Assembly: GCA_015501605.1 (NCBI GenBank)
Contig: JADNRZ010000019.1
Location: 372,001-436,000 of the forward strand
DNA: 64,000 nt
DNA from: Panaeolus papilionaceus
Lineage: Eukaryota > Basidiomycota > Agaricomycetes > Agaricales
Direction: 5' to 3'
The notes beneath the pieces were generated by a model that saw nothing but the letters and a program-made list of their open reading frames with translations, was not told the origin of the DNA and did no database searches. This document shows positions 1 to 12,244 of the stretch, piece after piece. Both the position numbers and the translations under genes were made by a program. Each line of letters begins with the position of its first letter. The first letter of the stretch is position 1.

Positions 1-516
1 GAACACCGGGAGTTGAGGAAAAGCCTGGATTGACCGCATGACCGCCACCTTTAATCTGGAAACGTTGAAAAACAATGAGAAATGCAAAATCAAGCACAAG
101 AACAACATACGGCGAAGGGAGTACGCGTACGATCGACGATTTTAAGCTGCGAGCAAAGAAGTCAGTTGATGTTCTGGTCACATTAATGAATATGAGCTCA
201 CAATTTCGGCGACGTCGGTCTCTTTTCCTGGTTCCACAACGCATTTGGATCGTTGAGTGCTTAAAAATGACCAATGGGAAATTCCCTTCTCGTATTTCGG
301 ATCCCCTAACAGACGATATGCAATGATCAGCAACTGACAAGAAGCACCATGCCATGACCCACCACTATAGTACACCGCAGAGGCAGAGGATACCTTCCTG
401 GAAATTTGCAGGCAGACGGGGTCAGGACCTGGAAGGGGGAAGAGCGAGCCGAGGGCAGGAGCGGCGATGGCGAGAGTAACGAGGTATAGCGACCCAGGAG
501 CCGAAAGGAAGTGCAT
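1..516 (-). CDS. FAD-dependent oxidoreductase, berberine-bridge type (copy A, partial)
   Basis: This is the 5' part of a secreted flavin oxidoreductase that runs off the left edge of the window. I chose the ATG at 516 because it opens directly into a hydrophobic signal peptide; an in-frame ATG at 561 would add a non-hydrophobic leader. Exons read as 516-363, 305-202, 146-111 and 55-1, with GT-AG introns. Exons 2 and 3 have exactly the same lengths (104 and 36 bp) as in copies B and C. Visible motifs are GDPKYEKG, the STQRSKCVVEPG stretch and KGGGHAVNPGFSS. The His of GGGH is the residue that in this family carries covalent FAD. No disabling change is seen in the visible part. The substrate cannot be told from sequence. 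Confidence 0.85.
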
Positions 517-1596
517 CTCTGTTGCTGGGTGAATCGTGCTCCAACCTCTTGACATTCTCACTTTTAACTGATTGGCTCATCATCCAGGGAAGCTGGATGG
601 GCGGCGAACAACAACATTACCCTGCTCGACTATGTCAGCAGGTCGCTAAGGGATCCTAAGCCGAGGTCGTCCTCCCATAGGAACTCTGCGAGAGCGACAA
701 ACGCGAACACATAAATGCCGACAGCATTGAATTCTGCCCTGTCTCCGTCTGATTGCAAGATATTCCTGAGAGCTCCCAAGAGCTGTGGGGACGAAAGGGG
801 TAGGTGAATTTCCGCGAAACATGTATCGCGTTCAAGTCGGGGGTGATAATGCCTTTAGTAATCCAGGAGTATGTCAGGATCGAACCACAAATGTAATGTT
901 TGGATGAACTTGCCATGTACAACCCAACCCCATCGTCCGATAAAAGCATTAAATCAGCCGCCCATATGATAATGATTAAAAACCGTATGGGAAATATTGG
1001 ATGACTTTACATATGCAGACAGCAGTGTCGCCAGATTATTATCAGTTTACTTTCGGCAATTTTGGCGGCAGTGTCATCCTTTCCGCTAGACGGTAACTCC
1101 GGTCATGACAGTATCCCTAACACCCGAGACTACGACCCACTCTCATCAGATGAAAAGGGCAATATCATCGGCTCACCCACAAGATGAGTCTTGCTTTGTC
1201 CGCGAAATCGTGTCATCATTGGAGGTTGGGAAATTTTGACGACCGTGGTTCAACTTCAAAACATTTATTCATAAGAGCCATTATCGCAGAGCCCTCCATT
1301 GAGATACCAAAAATATAAATGCCTGGAGAAATGCAGAAATAATTGTGGATAGGAGGAACCAGGGGGAGGTGCAAGGAGATGGTGGTGGTCAGGAGGAAGC
1401 CCTGGCGGTGGCTGTGTGCCAACTGAGCCGACCACAAGTTTCACAATATTGCTGTTCTTCACATTTCGTTTACTCAGACTAAGACTTCCAGGAGAACTGG
1501 TATAAAAAATCCATCCGTTGAAATAATATTAGGAGAATAAAAAAAGAAGCTAATATACACATATCGAGAATTAGGTTCCAAAAAGGTTGCCAAAAA
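517..1596. other. Intergenic region between copies A and B
   Basis: This holds the 5' flank of copy A and the 3' flank of copy B, both on the minus strand. I see no conserved coding segment, RNA gene or repeat. Short ORFs here have no recognisable composition. Confidence 0.5.
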
Positions 1597-3691
1597 TCAG
1601 AGCTTGAACCCTCCAGCCAACCCCATGACATTCTTAGGATCCACCTTGCTCTTCAACTTCTTCAGCTTGGGCAAATTTGCGCCGAAAATATCCTGCAAAG
1701 GCGTATCATATAGCGCGTAATTGGGGTATCTCGGTGGTTGGTTGTTGGAGTTTGCAGGATTATTGGTGAGGCTTTGAGTGAGAGCTCTCAGACGACTACC
1801 CATGCCTTTCACAGCCTGATAGTACACCGAATCCGATGCTGCGTCAGGCCACGCAGCGGCAATGTTACAAGGAAGGTAGGCTTGATTCCGGTTGGGGGGA
1901 TACGCGCTGGGGAGGTGGGTGTGTTGTAGGATATTGGGCAGGAATGGTTCAACCATGAAGAGGATGTAGGTGTTCTCGCGCGTCGTAAGCGACTGCCCTG
2001 CGGACTGTAGAGGTTGTGAGCATTCATGAGACGTTGCATCATAAATAATAATTACCAAGAGTTCACTGAGAGTCGCATTCAGAAATTGAGAAGTAATATC
2101 CCGCCGAGGTACGGCTTCAAATAACCCTCTAAGTAACAGAAATCGCACTCAATCAGCGAAACGACCAGCAATAACTCTATGTAGACGCACCTGGGATTCT
2201 CCACCGGCGACGGAGGTGAAGCCTGGATCATGGAAAGATAGCTCCTCGTCCTCAAATCGCTCGTAACCGCCGGGAGTGATAAAAAGGAGTCAAAAATACC
2301 GGGTGGTGGATTGGGGCCATCGTAAAAGAGTAGGACACTTGCTATTGGCTGTAAAAGAAATCTCAGCACATTTTCGTCACAAGAGTAGCGCAACGTACGT
2401 TAGCCATAATCATCCCAAACAACACCAGTATAGCGGCTTTGGGGTCTGTGACTGTTTGATAGAATGCAGTTGTAGCATCTGCAACTTGGTAGATTGATTC
2501 TCCAGGGAATAACGCCGTTCCTCCCTAAGATCGTCGTCAATTGAATAGTCAGGTTACACAAAGTGTATAACGTACCCAGACCGCCATTTGAGGAAATGTT
2601 TTCAGTGTAATCTCGGTCACGATGCCCTGCACGACGAAATGAACAGATGGTCTCCAAGAAATGGAATGAAAAGCAACTCACGAAGTTATTCTGCGTTCCC
2701 TAATGAGATATGAACCATAATAATGTGAAGAATTAATGGTGTTGCCCAATGAATAAATTGTCAGTGACTATGTACCTTTAGAGCGAAGAATAAGTCCGGT
2801 TGTGAGGCGTGTGTCACCGTAGTAATTGATCCGTCGGGATTGACGAGCCTGAACGCCTCAATTGTGTCGATTGTCAGCCCATACTGGTTAGTCTTCCAAG
2901 AATACCCTGTGAGACCCTCGTGAGCGAAAATAGATAGAAACGTAAATTAAGATATCTCAGTCGTACCTCCTCCCAAGCTTAGTCCACCTACGCCGATGCC
3001 GCTCACTCTTCCACCAACGACAGTCCTATTATAAGGTTCCAAGGCAGCATAGACGTCGTCCCAAACCAAACCCATGCCAACCACAACAGTTTGGGTAAGG
3101 GGATGATACTGAATATTGGAGAACTGTGTCATGGAAATGTGTACACCGGTGGTGGAAGAGAATCCTGGGTTAGTCGCATGACCACCACCTTTGACCTAAG
3201 CAGACGGCGAAATGAAAGGGAAGTCGATGAACATCTGGTGTCAACATGTCAGAATGTCTTTCACTTACTGCGAATGGCGTCCGATGAGATCCGACTATCT
3301 TGAGCTGTAAAAGTGAGGCATTTAGGACGAGCTTCCTGACTTGTATGACTCTCTGGCTTACAATTTGAGCCACGTCATTCTCATTTCCGGGTTCCACAAC
3401 ACATTTCGAGCGCTGAGTTGATGAAGGGGAAAAGTGCGAAATTCCTCGTTCGTATATGGGATCACCTGAAAGTGTAGTGATGAATACGAAAGTTGAGTAG
3501 AATTTAAGTTTGTCAAACTCACCAGGGTAATATACCCCAGAAGCGGGGGAAATCCTTCCCTCGATTTCGGCACATACACGTTCAGGGAGACTAGGAAGCA
3601 AAGAGGTGCTAATCCCTAGGGCGGGTACGCCGGTCGACAGGGCGACTAACGATAGCAATATTGGATGCGGTAAGAAGAACATCTTCAACAC
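1597..3691 (-). CDS. Secreted FAD-dependent oxidoreductase, berberine-bridge type (copy B)
   Basis: This gene encodes an extracellular FAD-linked oxidase with an N-terminal FAD_binding_4 domain and a C-terminal BBE domain. Eleven exons can be joined in frame: 3691-3523, 3465-3362, 3304-3269, 3195-2967, 2906-2776, 2699-2682 (18 bp), 2626-2576, 2524-2399, 2348-2191, 2128-2056 and 2004-1597, giving 500 residues, the usual family size. It starts with a signal peptide; an alternative ATG lies three codons in. Key segments are KGGGHATNPGFSSTTGV (His for covalent flavin), VVGGRVSGIGVGGLSLGGG (FAD pyrophosphate loop) and the C-terminal YPNYALYDTP followed by NVMGLAGGFKL. The Cys that gives bicovalent FAD in plant berberine bridge enzymes is not present at the expected GVGG position, so single covalent attachment through His is likely. 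All introns are GT-AG. Confidence 0.9.
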
Positions 3692-4790
3692 AGAATCACT
3701 GCAGACGTCGCAGATATTTATGACGAGTTTGCAGTGTCCAGTTTTTAAGGTTGAGTACAGTCAGGGTGAATAACCCAACTGCGGTTTGCTAACAACCCTG
3801 GTGCTTCATCTGCCCGAAACGAGCCAGAGTATGTCCGGCAGCGATGAGCCCATCTGCATACTAAGCAGCCGTGAGAGATAGCGAGCAAATATCAAGGCAC
3901 TGCCAATTGTCAAGACCTGTGTTTATGTCACTATAGAGGTACCGAAGGTTCCTGGAGTTCTACTTGGAGATTATTGTTAGTATTTGGGCGTTCACATAAC
4001 ACAATTATGCTTTGACTCACTTGGAAAGAAAACGGGATCTATTATCAAGTTATTGTGTAGAGAAGACAACACTTGACTTCATTTATATGGGAGGCTTGCA
4101 CTGCTTGGAGCCTTGGACATCGTGTGTGTGTGGGCGAAAACACGACGCTCTCAAATTCACATATGATGCCGCCAGGGTGAACCGTGATGGTGACCCATTC
4201 GGCCATCAATTGACTCACACGCGCCTTCGGCCATCATCACTGACATCAGGAACAGGTGAATCTGAGGCCAAATAAACCTCCGAGAACACCTATCCTAGCG
4301 CCTTCTAATAGCGCTTATTTCATTTCGCCAATCACACAAGATAGCCACGAGGTGGACGTCTGGATGTCCAAGTTTACATCGTGGACAATGCTTGGGAATC
4401 GAATACGGGACGAACTTCCGCTGTCGAGGATGTATGGGATGTCGACCCCAGCTCGTGTGACAGATGCACTCAATACACAGACCGTCAAAGGCTGTCAAGC
4501 TTGACTCGTCGTCTACACAGGCTTCATCGGCGATACCTCATAGTAATTGATTTGTATCATATCCGATATCATATTGGAACATTCCTGGTGTACATACCCG
4601 TTATTGTGAGAGTTCGATCAAATGATAGGGCTCCCCACAGGTACTATGTAATTGAGATATTTATAGATGAAAGCCTTCGCAGAGGCATACATCCCTGTAT
4701 CGGGATTATGGTTCCTTTGAACTTTGTATTTGTAGCAGAATACTGGTACTTGTATGGATAGGGTGTAGCAAGAACGAAACTATGGTATGA
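3692..4790. other. Intergenic region between copies B and C
   Basis: This contains the copy B upstream region and the copy C 3' flank. I see no supported gene, and the ORFs around 4.0-4.76 kb look random. Confidence 0.5.
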
Positions 4791-6831
4791 TCAAAGCTTA
4801 AACCCCCCTGCTAAGCCCATCACATTCATTGGATCAATCTCCTTCTTCAGATTTCGTAGTTTCGGGAGATTAGAACCGAATATCTGCTCGATGGGCGTAT
4901 CATACAGCGCATAGTTCGGGTACGTGGGTGCATCCTTGGGAATGTTTTGGCCTTGCGAAATAGCCGCCGCTCTCAGACGGCTTGCCATACCTTTCATAGT
5001 CTGATGAAAGACTGAGTCAGACTTGGCGTCGGCCCATGCTGCAGCGATGTTGAAGGGGAGATAAGCCTGTGTACGCGTGGCGGGATATGCGCTCGGAAGA
5101 TTGGTATGCTGGAGGATGTTGGAAAGGAACGGTTCCACCACAAACCCTATATACGAGTCATTTCCGGTTGTCAACGGCGGAGCAGATGCCTATAATTCTG
5201 TGAGTCAAAGTAGCGGCTTGGGGGCACTCAAACAAAGAACATACCAAAAGCTCGTTCATGTTTGCTTGTAAGAACTCGGGGGTGATATCTGGGTGAGGCA
5301 TCGCCTCATATAACACCCTAGATACCTCGAATTATTGAAACGAACGTCTAGTTGAATTGTTCTCAGGTACGCACCTTGGATTTTCAACGGGTGAAGTGGG
5401 TGAGGACTGAACCAAGGAGAGATAGCTCCTTGTTTTCAAATCACTCATAATCATTGGTAGAGATGTGAACGAATCGAAAATGCCAGGAGGTGGACTCGGT
5501 CCATCATAGAATATCAGAAGACTTGCAAAAGGCTTCAACAGAGCCGAGTTCATACTCCATTACAATGAAAGATTAAACGACTTACACGATTCATCGTCAT
5601 CCCGAATGCGGAAATCAAAGCCGCCTTAGGGTCACGAACATTTTTGTGAAACGCCACCGTTGCAGCTGCCACTTGGTCCAGCGACGGTGCGTCGAAGAAT
5701 GCAGTCCCTCCCTACCATTGTCATCAGCTTTGAGGCAAGATTAGAGAAAGATAAATGGGAATACCCAGACAGCTCCTTGAGGGACCGTTTTCAGAGTAAT
5801 TTTCGTGACAATGCCCTGTAGACGAGGGAGACAGGTTTAGTGCATTGCCAGCAGGTAGGCAAGCGATAAAGACTTGCGAAATTATTCTGCGTCCCCTAAT
5901 GCAAGCAACGTTCAGAAATAGACTGGGGATGATTGGGAAATAATATGCCTTTAATGCAAAAAATAATTCAGGTTGGGAGGCCTGGGTCACTGTAATAATG
6001 GATCCGTCTGGCTTAACGAGCTTGAACGCCTCAATAGTGTCAACCGTAAGACCATATTGGTTGGTCTTCCAAGAATACCCTAAAAAAACATAGTGGTGAG
6101 TGTACATCAACGTTTTCATGCATCATGACGCACCTCCGCCCAAGCTAAGTCCTGCTACACCTATTCCACTCACCCTTCCACCAACAACACTCTGATTATA
6201 GGGCTCTAGTGCGGCATATACATCGTCCCAGATTAGGCCCATTCCAATCTCAGCAGTCTTGGTGAGAGCCTGGTATTTGACTTGCGAAAAGCGCGTCATG
6301 GAAATATGCACCCCAGTTGTTGAGGAGAAGCCTGGGTTAGTTGCATGTCCCCCACCCTTGACCTAGGAAGCGAATCGTGGACAAAAACAGTCAGGGTCAA
6401 TGTGATATGACTTATTGAACATAACCTACCGCGAATGGTGTACGAGTACGACCCACAATTTTCAGCTAATAAGTCGTGACTCATGAGCACCTCGTCGTAA
6501 AGGATCAGTGCACCGACTCACTACTTCGGCGACATCCCGTTCATTTCCTGGTTCGACGACGCACTTGGAGTGTTGAGTACTCGCAAGAGAGTCATGTGAG
6601 ATCCCTTGCTCATACTTAGAATCACCTAGAAACACAATAATGTGTAAGTACAATGATGAAGTTTTCAAATAATCGAGACGTGCCAGGATAGTAAACTCCA
6701 GAAGCAGAGGAGAGCTTGTTCTGAATCTGGGTACAAACTTTGTCAGGAGAGGGAGGGAGGGAGCCCACAATCGGTACAACAACGGAGAGTGCAATGTACG
6801 AGAGTAATATGTAATGCGACAAAGAAAGCAT
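4791..6831 (-). CDS. Secreted FAD-dependent oxidoreductase, berberine-bridge type (copy C)
   Basis: This paralogue of copy B is apparently functional at 490 residues. Exons are 6831-6684, 6625-6522, 6465-6430, 6362-6134, 6079-5949, 5895-5878, 5815-5765, 5711-5586, 5532-5375, 5317-5245 and 5189-4791. Exons 2-10 have the same lengths as in copy B and the frame is open throughout. It has a signal peptide, the KGGGHATNPGFSS flavin-His motif, the GIGVAGLSLGGG loop and the BBE tail ending NVMGLAGGFKL. Three introns (after exons 1, 5 and 6) begin with GC rather than GT (GCACGT, GCATAT and GCAAGT), while the matching introns of copy B begin with GT. The gene is therefore intact only if these GC-AG introns are spliced; otherwise it would be broken. 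A TATA-like sequence lies about 40 bp upstream. Confidence 0.85.
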
Positions 6832-7234
6832 ATTCTGACCAGAGCTCCAGTTGAAACGTTGGGAGTATATAAAGAAAACGCAGCTCAGGGGTGGTAAGCC
6901 TAAACCCACCAATGATATAGATCGTGTCCTGAAAGCAGTTAGTGGATTCATACTCATTTCATAGTTGGAAACTCCGAGTAATCATCATAGGCGGTGACTT
7001 GACTTTGTGACCAGCAAGGCGCAGGCTGAGTGTGGTGTACACATCTTTGTAATCTCCTGCCCACTCGGGAGTCGGAACCTGCTTCGTGTACTGAATTCAA
7101 CACCACTGCTTCTCGGGCTGGACAAGGGAGCAACGATTTGTCAGATTCCCCACAAAAGAACATAATAGTCACACAACAATATAGTTCGAAAAATAGACTC
7201 CTCGCAACACCGCGACACCCAAATGCCGATCCAA
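6832..7234. other. Intergenic region between copies C and D
   Basis: Apart from the TATA-like site upstream of copy C I see nothing coding here. Confidence 0.5.
6866..6873 (-). promoter_or_regulatory. TATA-like element upstream of copy C
   Basis: On the minus strand this reads TTTATATA, 35-42 bp before the copy C start codon. It is a plausible core promoter element but short and AT-rich, so this is inference. Confidence 0.35.
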
Positions 7235-9224
7235 TTACAGCTTGAATCCCCCAGCTAAACCCATCACGTTCTCCCGATCCACTTTCTTCTTCAACTCCCT
7301 CAACCTCGGTAAATTAGTGCTAAAAATATCCTCCAAAGGCGTATCATACAACGCGTAATTGGGGTACATCGGAGCGTCCTTGGGATCGCCTAACCTTGAG
7401 AAATCGCTGCAGCGCGAAGGCGATCTCCCATTCCTTTTCATAACTCCATAAAAAAGACAGAGTCGTCAGGCCATGCGGCAGCGAGGTTGAAAGGGATGTA
7501 GGCCATGCTGCGTGACGCTGGGTACGCGCTGGATAGGTTGCCATGTTGGAGGATGTTGGGAAGGAATGGCTCCACAGTCAACCCAATGAATGTGTTGTTG
7601 CGTGCTGTTATACCTTGGCCGGATGACTGTTCATTGGTGTTAGACTTTAAGAACAACGTACTACAAGTTCCTTCAACGTTGCATTAGCGAACCGAGGTGT
7701 GATATCGGGGTGAGGAAAAGCTTGGAATAGCCCTCTAAATAGACGGCACCATATTAGTGAATACTGAAGTAAGAAAAGGGAGACGAACCGTGGCTTTTCA
7801 AAAATTGTACCAGACGAAGTCTGGATCAATGTCAAATGAGAGATGGCTTCGCATCTTTAATCACTGGAAGCGAGATGGATGAATCAAAAATCCCTGGAGG
7901 AGGCTTGGACCATCATAGAAGAGGAGGACAATTGCAATTGGCTATGATAGTGAGAGGTCAGGAAAAAATAATTAAACGAGAACTTGAAGAAATGGACTCA
8001 CTCCAATCGCCATTATACCAAACATAACGAGCATGCTCGCCTTGGGGTCACGGAGGTTGGTGTGGAAAGTAGTCGTTGCCGCAGCAACTCGTTCCAGGGC
8101 AGGTGCAGGGAGAAGTGCTCTACCGCCCTATTTACAATTCATCGTGTTAGCCTGCATCTTCATCCAACGAGAAAGCGGTAAAACGCACCCAGACAGCTGT
8201 TCAAGGGGAAGTTTTGAAAGTGATTTTTTGTCACGATTCACTAAAACATGAAGCAGCACATCAACAAGTCATTTGGCGGGATGGAAGGAATTGGTTCATA
8301 CAAAATTATTTTGTGTATCCTAAGAGAAGTAACAGTGATCATTAGCTCTGTAAGGGCGAGGAATAAGATAGTAACTCACTTTGAGACCAAAAAACAACTC
8401 TGGCTGCGAGGCACGTGTAACCTTGATCATGGTCCCATCAGGTTTGACGAGCTGAAACGCTTCAATAGTGTCGATTGTTAGACCATGTTAATTGGTCTTC
8501 CATGAGTAACCTGTAATTCGATGATTAGCACCAACTAAACACATTTGATGACCCGTTGACTTGCCTCCCCCTAAGCTCAATCCAGCAACACCTACGCCGC
8601 TGACGCTTCCGCCCACCACTGTTCTGTTGTCGGGCTCTAACGCGGCATAAATGTCGTCCCAAAGTAGCCCCATCCCAACTTCAACAGTTTTGGTGACGGC
8701 TTGATATTTAAAATTGGAAAATCAAGCCATGGAGATATGAACCCCAGTCGTTGACGAAAATCCAGGATTACTTGCATGACCACTGCCTCAACCTGAAATA
8801 TCAAAACGTGCAGCAACGGGTGACAGTGTATGTCCGATAATTTTCATCTAAGAGAAAAATAATCTGTGAGATGGGTCTTCAGACAACGACAGCGACCATA
8901 AACTTACGATTGTAGCCACGTCATTGTCCTTGCCTGGCTCAACAACACATTTAGAACGTTGTGCACTTGATACAGCCCAATGTGCGACACGCTTCTCATA
9001 ATTGGGTTGACCTGAAAAGGCGCGCGTAAGTGGTTTGATAGCTGAGAGGTGAATTAAAAGGAGGGTGGGCACCGGGATGATAGACTGCTGAACCAGAGGA
9101 TAGCTTCTCGATCATCGCACATGCAGAACCACTGCGACTGGTGCGGTTATGTGGTCCATGATGTCCGTTAGGAAAGGTAGAACCCAGGGCGGACAAGCCG
9201 ATTGAGACCGTTAAGGCAGAGCAT
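7235..9224 (-). pseudogene. FAD-dependent oxidoreductase, berberine-bridge type (copy D, broken)
   Basis: This fourth tandem copy retains the exon order of copies B and C. Examples are the YPNYALYDTPLEDIF and NVMGLAGGFKL tail at 7235-7390, the DTQNNF micro-exon near 8300 and the WDDIYAALEP and GVAGLSLGGG region near 8580-8670. It is disabled by several changes. An in-frame TAA at 8488-8490 replaces the Gln of TNQYG. A TGA at 8722-8724 follows SMA where B has MTQFS. A one-base deletion lies at the start of the GGGHA exon (about 8785-8795). A deletion and frameshift near 7440-7470 falls within the segment before KGMG. The probable original ATG at 9224 is out of frame with the signal-peptide codons downstream. 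All lesions are judged against the neighbouring copies. Confidence 0.85.
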
Positions 9225-10232
9225 AATTCAGGATAGAAATAGAGTGAGGAAGAGAGAAATATCGCTGATGCCTAGCGTCTCAAGATGTGAATTCATCTGA
9301 ACAGTCAAGCGAAGCGCAGCAATAAAAAATAACGAGAAAACGACAAGTGTCAAGAAAATAGCAACAAGGAATGAGGAGAAGCATGGCCCGTATTCAAACA
9401 GCTCCAACTCCGAGTCGGACTTCCCCATAAAACCCTCAGCAGACGCAGCAGGAAATTTTTGATATTAAATTTGACGTATCCGTTGTGAGCCGTTGTGTCG
9501 TTGCCCATGGGCTCCTAGCGCTATCTGATGGGTATGACTAAGTTGGAAATTCTGTCCACATTATAGGGCACGTCGTACCTCATAAACTGCGGATTCCCGG
9601 ACTATAGAGTATATACACATACTCTTATTAAATCCAATAGAAATATTTGATGATGGCTTGCAGTCAAGCGGAGGGCAGTATCTAGCTTGTTTTCGTCCAA
9701 GTTGTGTTCAGTATCAGACAGCCTAACCACAGCCACACGAAGAGATGAATGTTTCCTGAAATCATCCTGCATTGTTTCGATATCAAGCTCGTCTTGATAA
9801 CATTTCAAAACCTTGCGAGAAGGGTAGTTATGGTTGAGATGTAAGGGCATCAGTGGCTGTGCATAAACCGTGCGCCCTCTGAATCCCCCGTCGGCATATT
9901 CCGTGAACGCTGCCGCTGAGCAGGATCTACTTAACAAGTCCAATGTTGTTAACAATGCTACTCTCGAATAATGAAAACTGGAAAAAGCAAGGTAAGAACT
10001 AAGAAGATTTCATAATTTTTATGCCAGCGTATGCGGCCCTTTGGGTAGTGCCTTTGTAGGGGGAGATGCGATACTCACTTTCATGCTTTTGAGACAGCTT
10101 TGTGGAGCGAAAAGTAGAGGATCGAAGAACTAGGCGGCTGATATCCCTCTCGTATAGTAATGCGTAATGTAAAGGCCAAAATTTTGGGATTATATACAAA
10201 TATCCTTGTTACATCGGATGGCTAGGATCAAC
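9225..10232. other. Intergenic region upstream of copy D and downstream of the S8 protease
   Basis: No supported gene is visible. A 66-codon minus-strand ORF at 9228-9428 has a hydrophobic stretch but lies just upstream of the pseudogene start and has no other support. Confidence 0.45.
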
Positions 10233-12193
10233 TTAGAAGCAAATGGAAAGCATGCAGTATCCGTTTGAGATAAGATTATTTCGGGTGTTTGAAGCTACGA
10301 GCGACGAATGATCATGAGCATCATGTACCCAACCAGGGAGCCCACGATAAATACCACTTACGGACACCTTTCAATACCCCACGCAATGATAGACTATCCA
10401 GTGTAGCTATCATGGCTTCTGGTTTCTGATTTCCTTTGAGTCCAATGACATATGCAACGAGACCAGCAACGTGGGGGGTTGCGACGGAGCTCCCGGTCAA
10501 GGTATTTCTCGAACCCCCAATCCATGCGCTGATGATGCTCTGACCTGGTGCATAAAAGTCGATTAAGGGCCCATAATTCCCAGTGGAGAGGCGTTCGTCG
10601 CTGAAGGTGCTGGCTGCAACGGTGATCGCTTCCTTGACACGTGCGGGGGAGGATGTAGATGCATCTACGTTCGAGTTTCCTGATGCAACCTATTGTCAAA
10701 CGTGTACGTTAGACTGTATTCATGGTGACCTCAATCGAAGTACTTACGCAAACATGCAAACCAGCCGCCACAGCCGTAGTGACAGCGCTGTCTAAGACGG
10801 TTGAAACACTTCCTCCAAGGGACATTATGATGACGGATGGTCGTCCCGTTGATTGTGCATTTTTGATCGTCCAGTTAATGCCAGAAATTCTGCAGGGCAA
10901 ATGATTAGATTCTCATGACATTCGGAGGAAGCGGAATGGTCAAACATGTTCGAGGTAGCTCCGCTCCTATTTTGACGTATATCAGTAAGTCATCATAGAG
11001 CACTGAGACCACAAGGAGGACTTCAAGACGTACCCAGAGTCACTCATGACCTTGACCGCAATAATGTTGGCCAGCTATAAGCACGGATTAAATGGTGGCG
11101 AACAAGATCGGTGAGTGACCGAACCTTGGCAACACCGTATGTGCTCCCCGCCGCGATAGCTCTATGAAAGAAAAAAGGTCACAGACGTCAGCAGAAGAAG
11201 CTTAGTAGTACCATAATGGAAGTCCTCACGCAATATGGGTTCCATGACCATTACCATCAGCGTCACTTAGGTCGTTCTTCAGTATATGGACAGGTTCTCG
11301 AACAAGTGGGTATGGTTGCTCACGCGTATCCTCCAAAGGTGGCTCCCCAGCTTGCCCTGCCTGAAAATTCGGGCTGTGCGAATTAATAAGGCTCGAAGCT
11401 CGTGTGAACATAAATTGGGAACCACATACGTGCTTAATGTCGACACCTTGAGTCACAAGGTGAGTAAGTAAAAAGATGAAGCGTGCCAACAGCAATTAGC
11501 GTACCGGTATCTACGCCGATCTTTTCATTCAGTAACACATTCATAAATATATTTCATGGCTCACCAAGAACGTATATGTCAACATCCTTGCCGCCGCTGC
11601 CATCGTAACTGTAGGTGAAGTTGAGGGCGCTGTATTATTCCCGACAATTTCGATGAGTTGATCCGAGGTCAGGGTCGTGCCGAATGAAGGTTATCTTACC
11701 TCGGAGATCCTCCTGTTAGCGCACCCTCCGAGCTGATACGGGCTAGATTCCAGGGTGCATTTAATCTATAGATGAATTAAGAACGAAGATACTCTTCAAG
11801 TAAAATATGAATACCCACTGAGTCGCCATTATTGACATCACCCCGTCCTCCGCTACGAGAGCGACATCGGGACTCGACCTCAGCAAGTTCAATGTATCCT
11901 TGCTGAATGAACCTAAAAGGCCTGATAAGCTAACTAGTGAAGTAAAAACAGTACAATATACCCGATATTCCATTGATGATATCTAATTTGGTAATGTCAC
12001 CCCTAGCTCTAGAGGAAGCATCATTGTATAGAGTGCTCGACTCATACGACACTCCAGATTTGAATTGGATGATGTGCTTTCCTGTTGTCTTGCCTTTGTA
12101 CTTTTCAGTAGACAATAGTGATGTTTTCGCGGCGAACGCAAAATTAGCAAAGACGCAGAAGGATAGCGCGACGGAAGAACAGAAGAAACGCAT
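10233..12193 (-). CDS. Secreted subtilisin-like serine protease (peptidase S8, proteinase K type)
   Basis: This is an extracellular endopeptidase precursor with a signal peptide, an I9 inhibitor propeptide (KHIIQFKSGVSYESS, then DVALVAEDGVM) and an S8 catalytic domain. The mature part begins near NAPWNLARIS. The triad is Asp in DTG, His in GNGHGTH (near 11231-11250) and Ser in GSSVATPHVAG (near 10471-10495); the usual residue before the catalytic Ser is Thr, here Ser. The DTG Asp-Thr-Gly is spread over three exons, the middle one being a 6-bp micro-exon at 11505-11510 flanked by GTAG and GTACGC. I count about fourteen exons with short introns. The last intron (donor GTAAGT near 10365) joins to a tail ending at 10233; without it the protein would stop near 10321. 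No frameshift is needed. Confidence 0.85.
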
Positions 12194-12236
12194 GATTCTG
12201 GCGAGATCTTCCCTTAGAGCTCCACATTAAAGTTTG

Positions 12237-12244
12237 TATATATA
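12237..12244 (-). promoter_or_regulatory. TATA-like element upstream of the S8 protease
   Basis: The run TATATATA lies 44-51 bp before the start codon on the minus strand. Position and composition fit a core promoter, but this is inference from sequence alone. Confidence 0.4.

Noticed and set aside
4012..4761. Overlapping ORFs on both strands
   Set aside because: Random composition; no match to neighbouring families.
9228..9428. 66-codon minus-strand ORF with a hydrophobic helix
   Set aside because: It lies just upstream of pseudogene D's start, has no homology I recognise and is likely promoter DNA.
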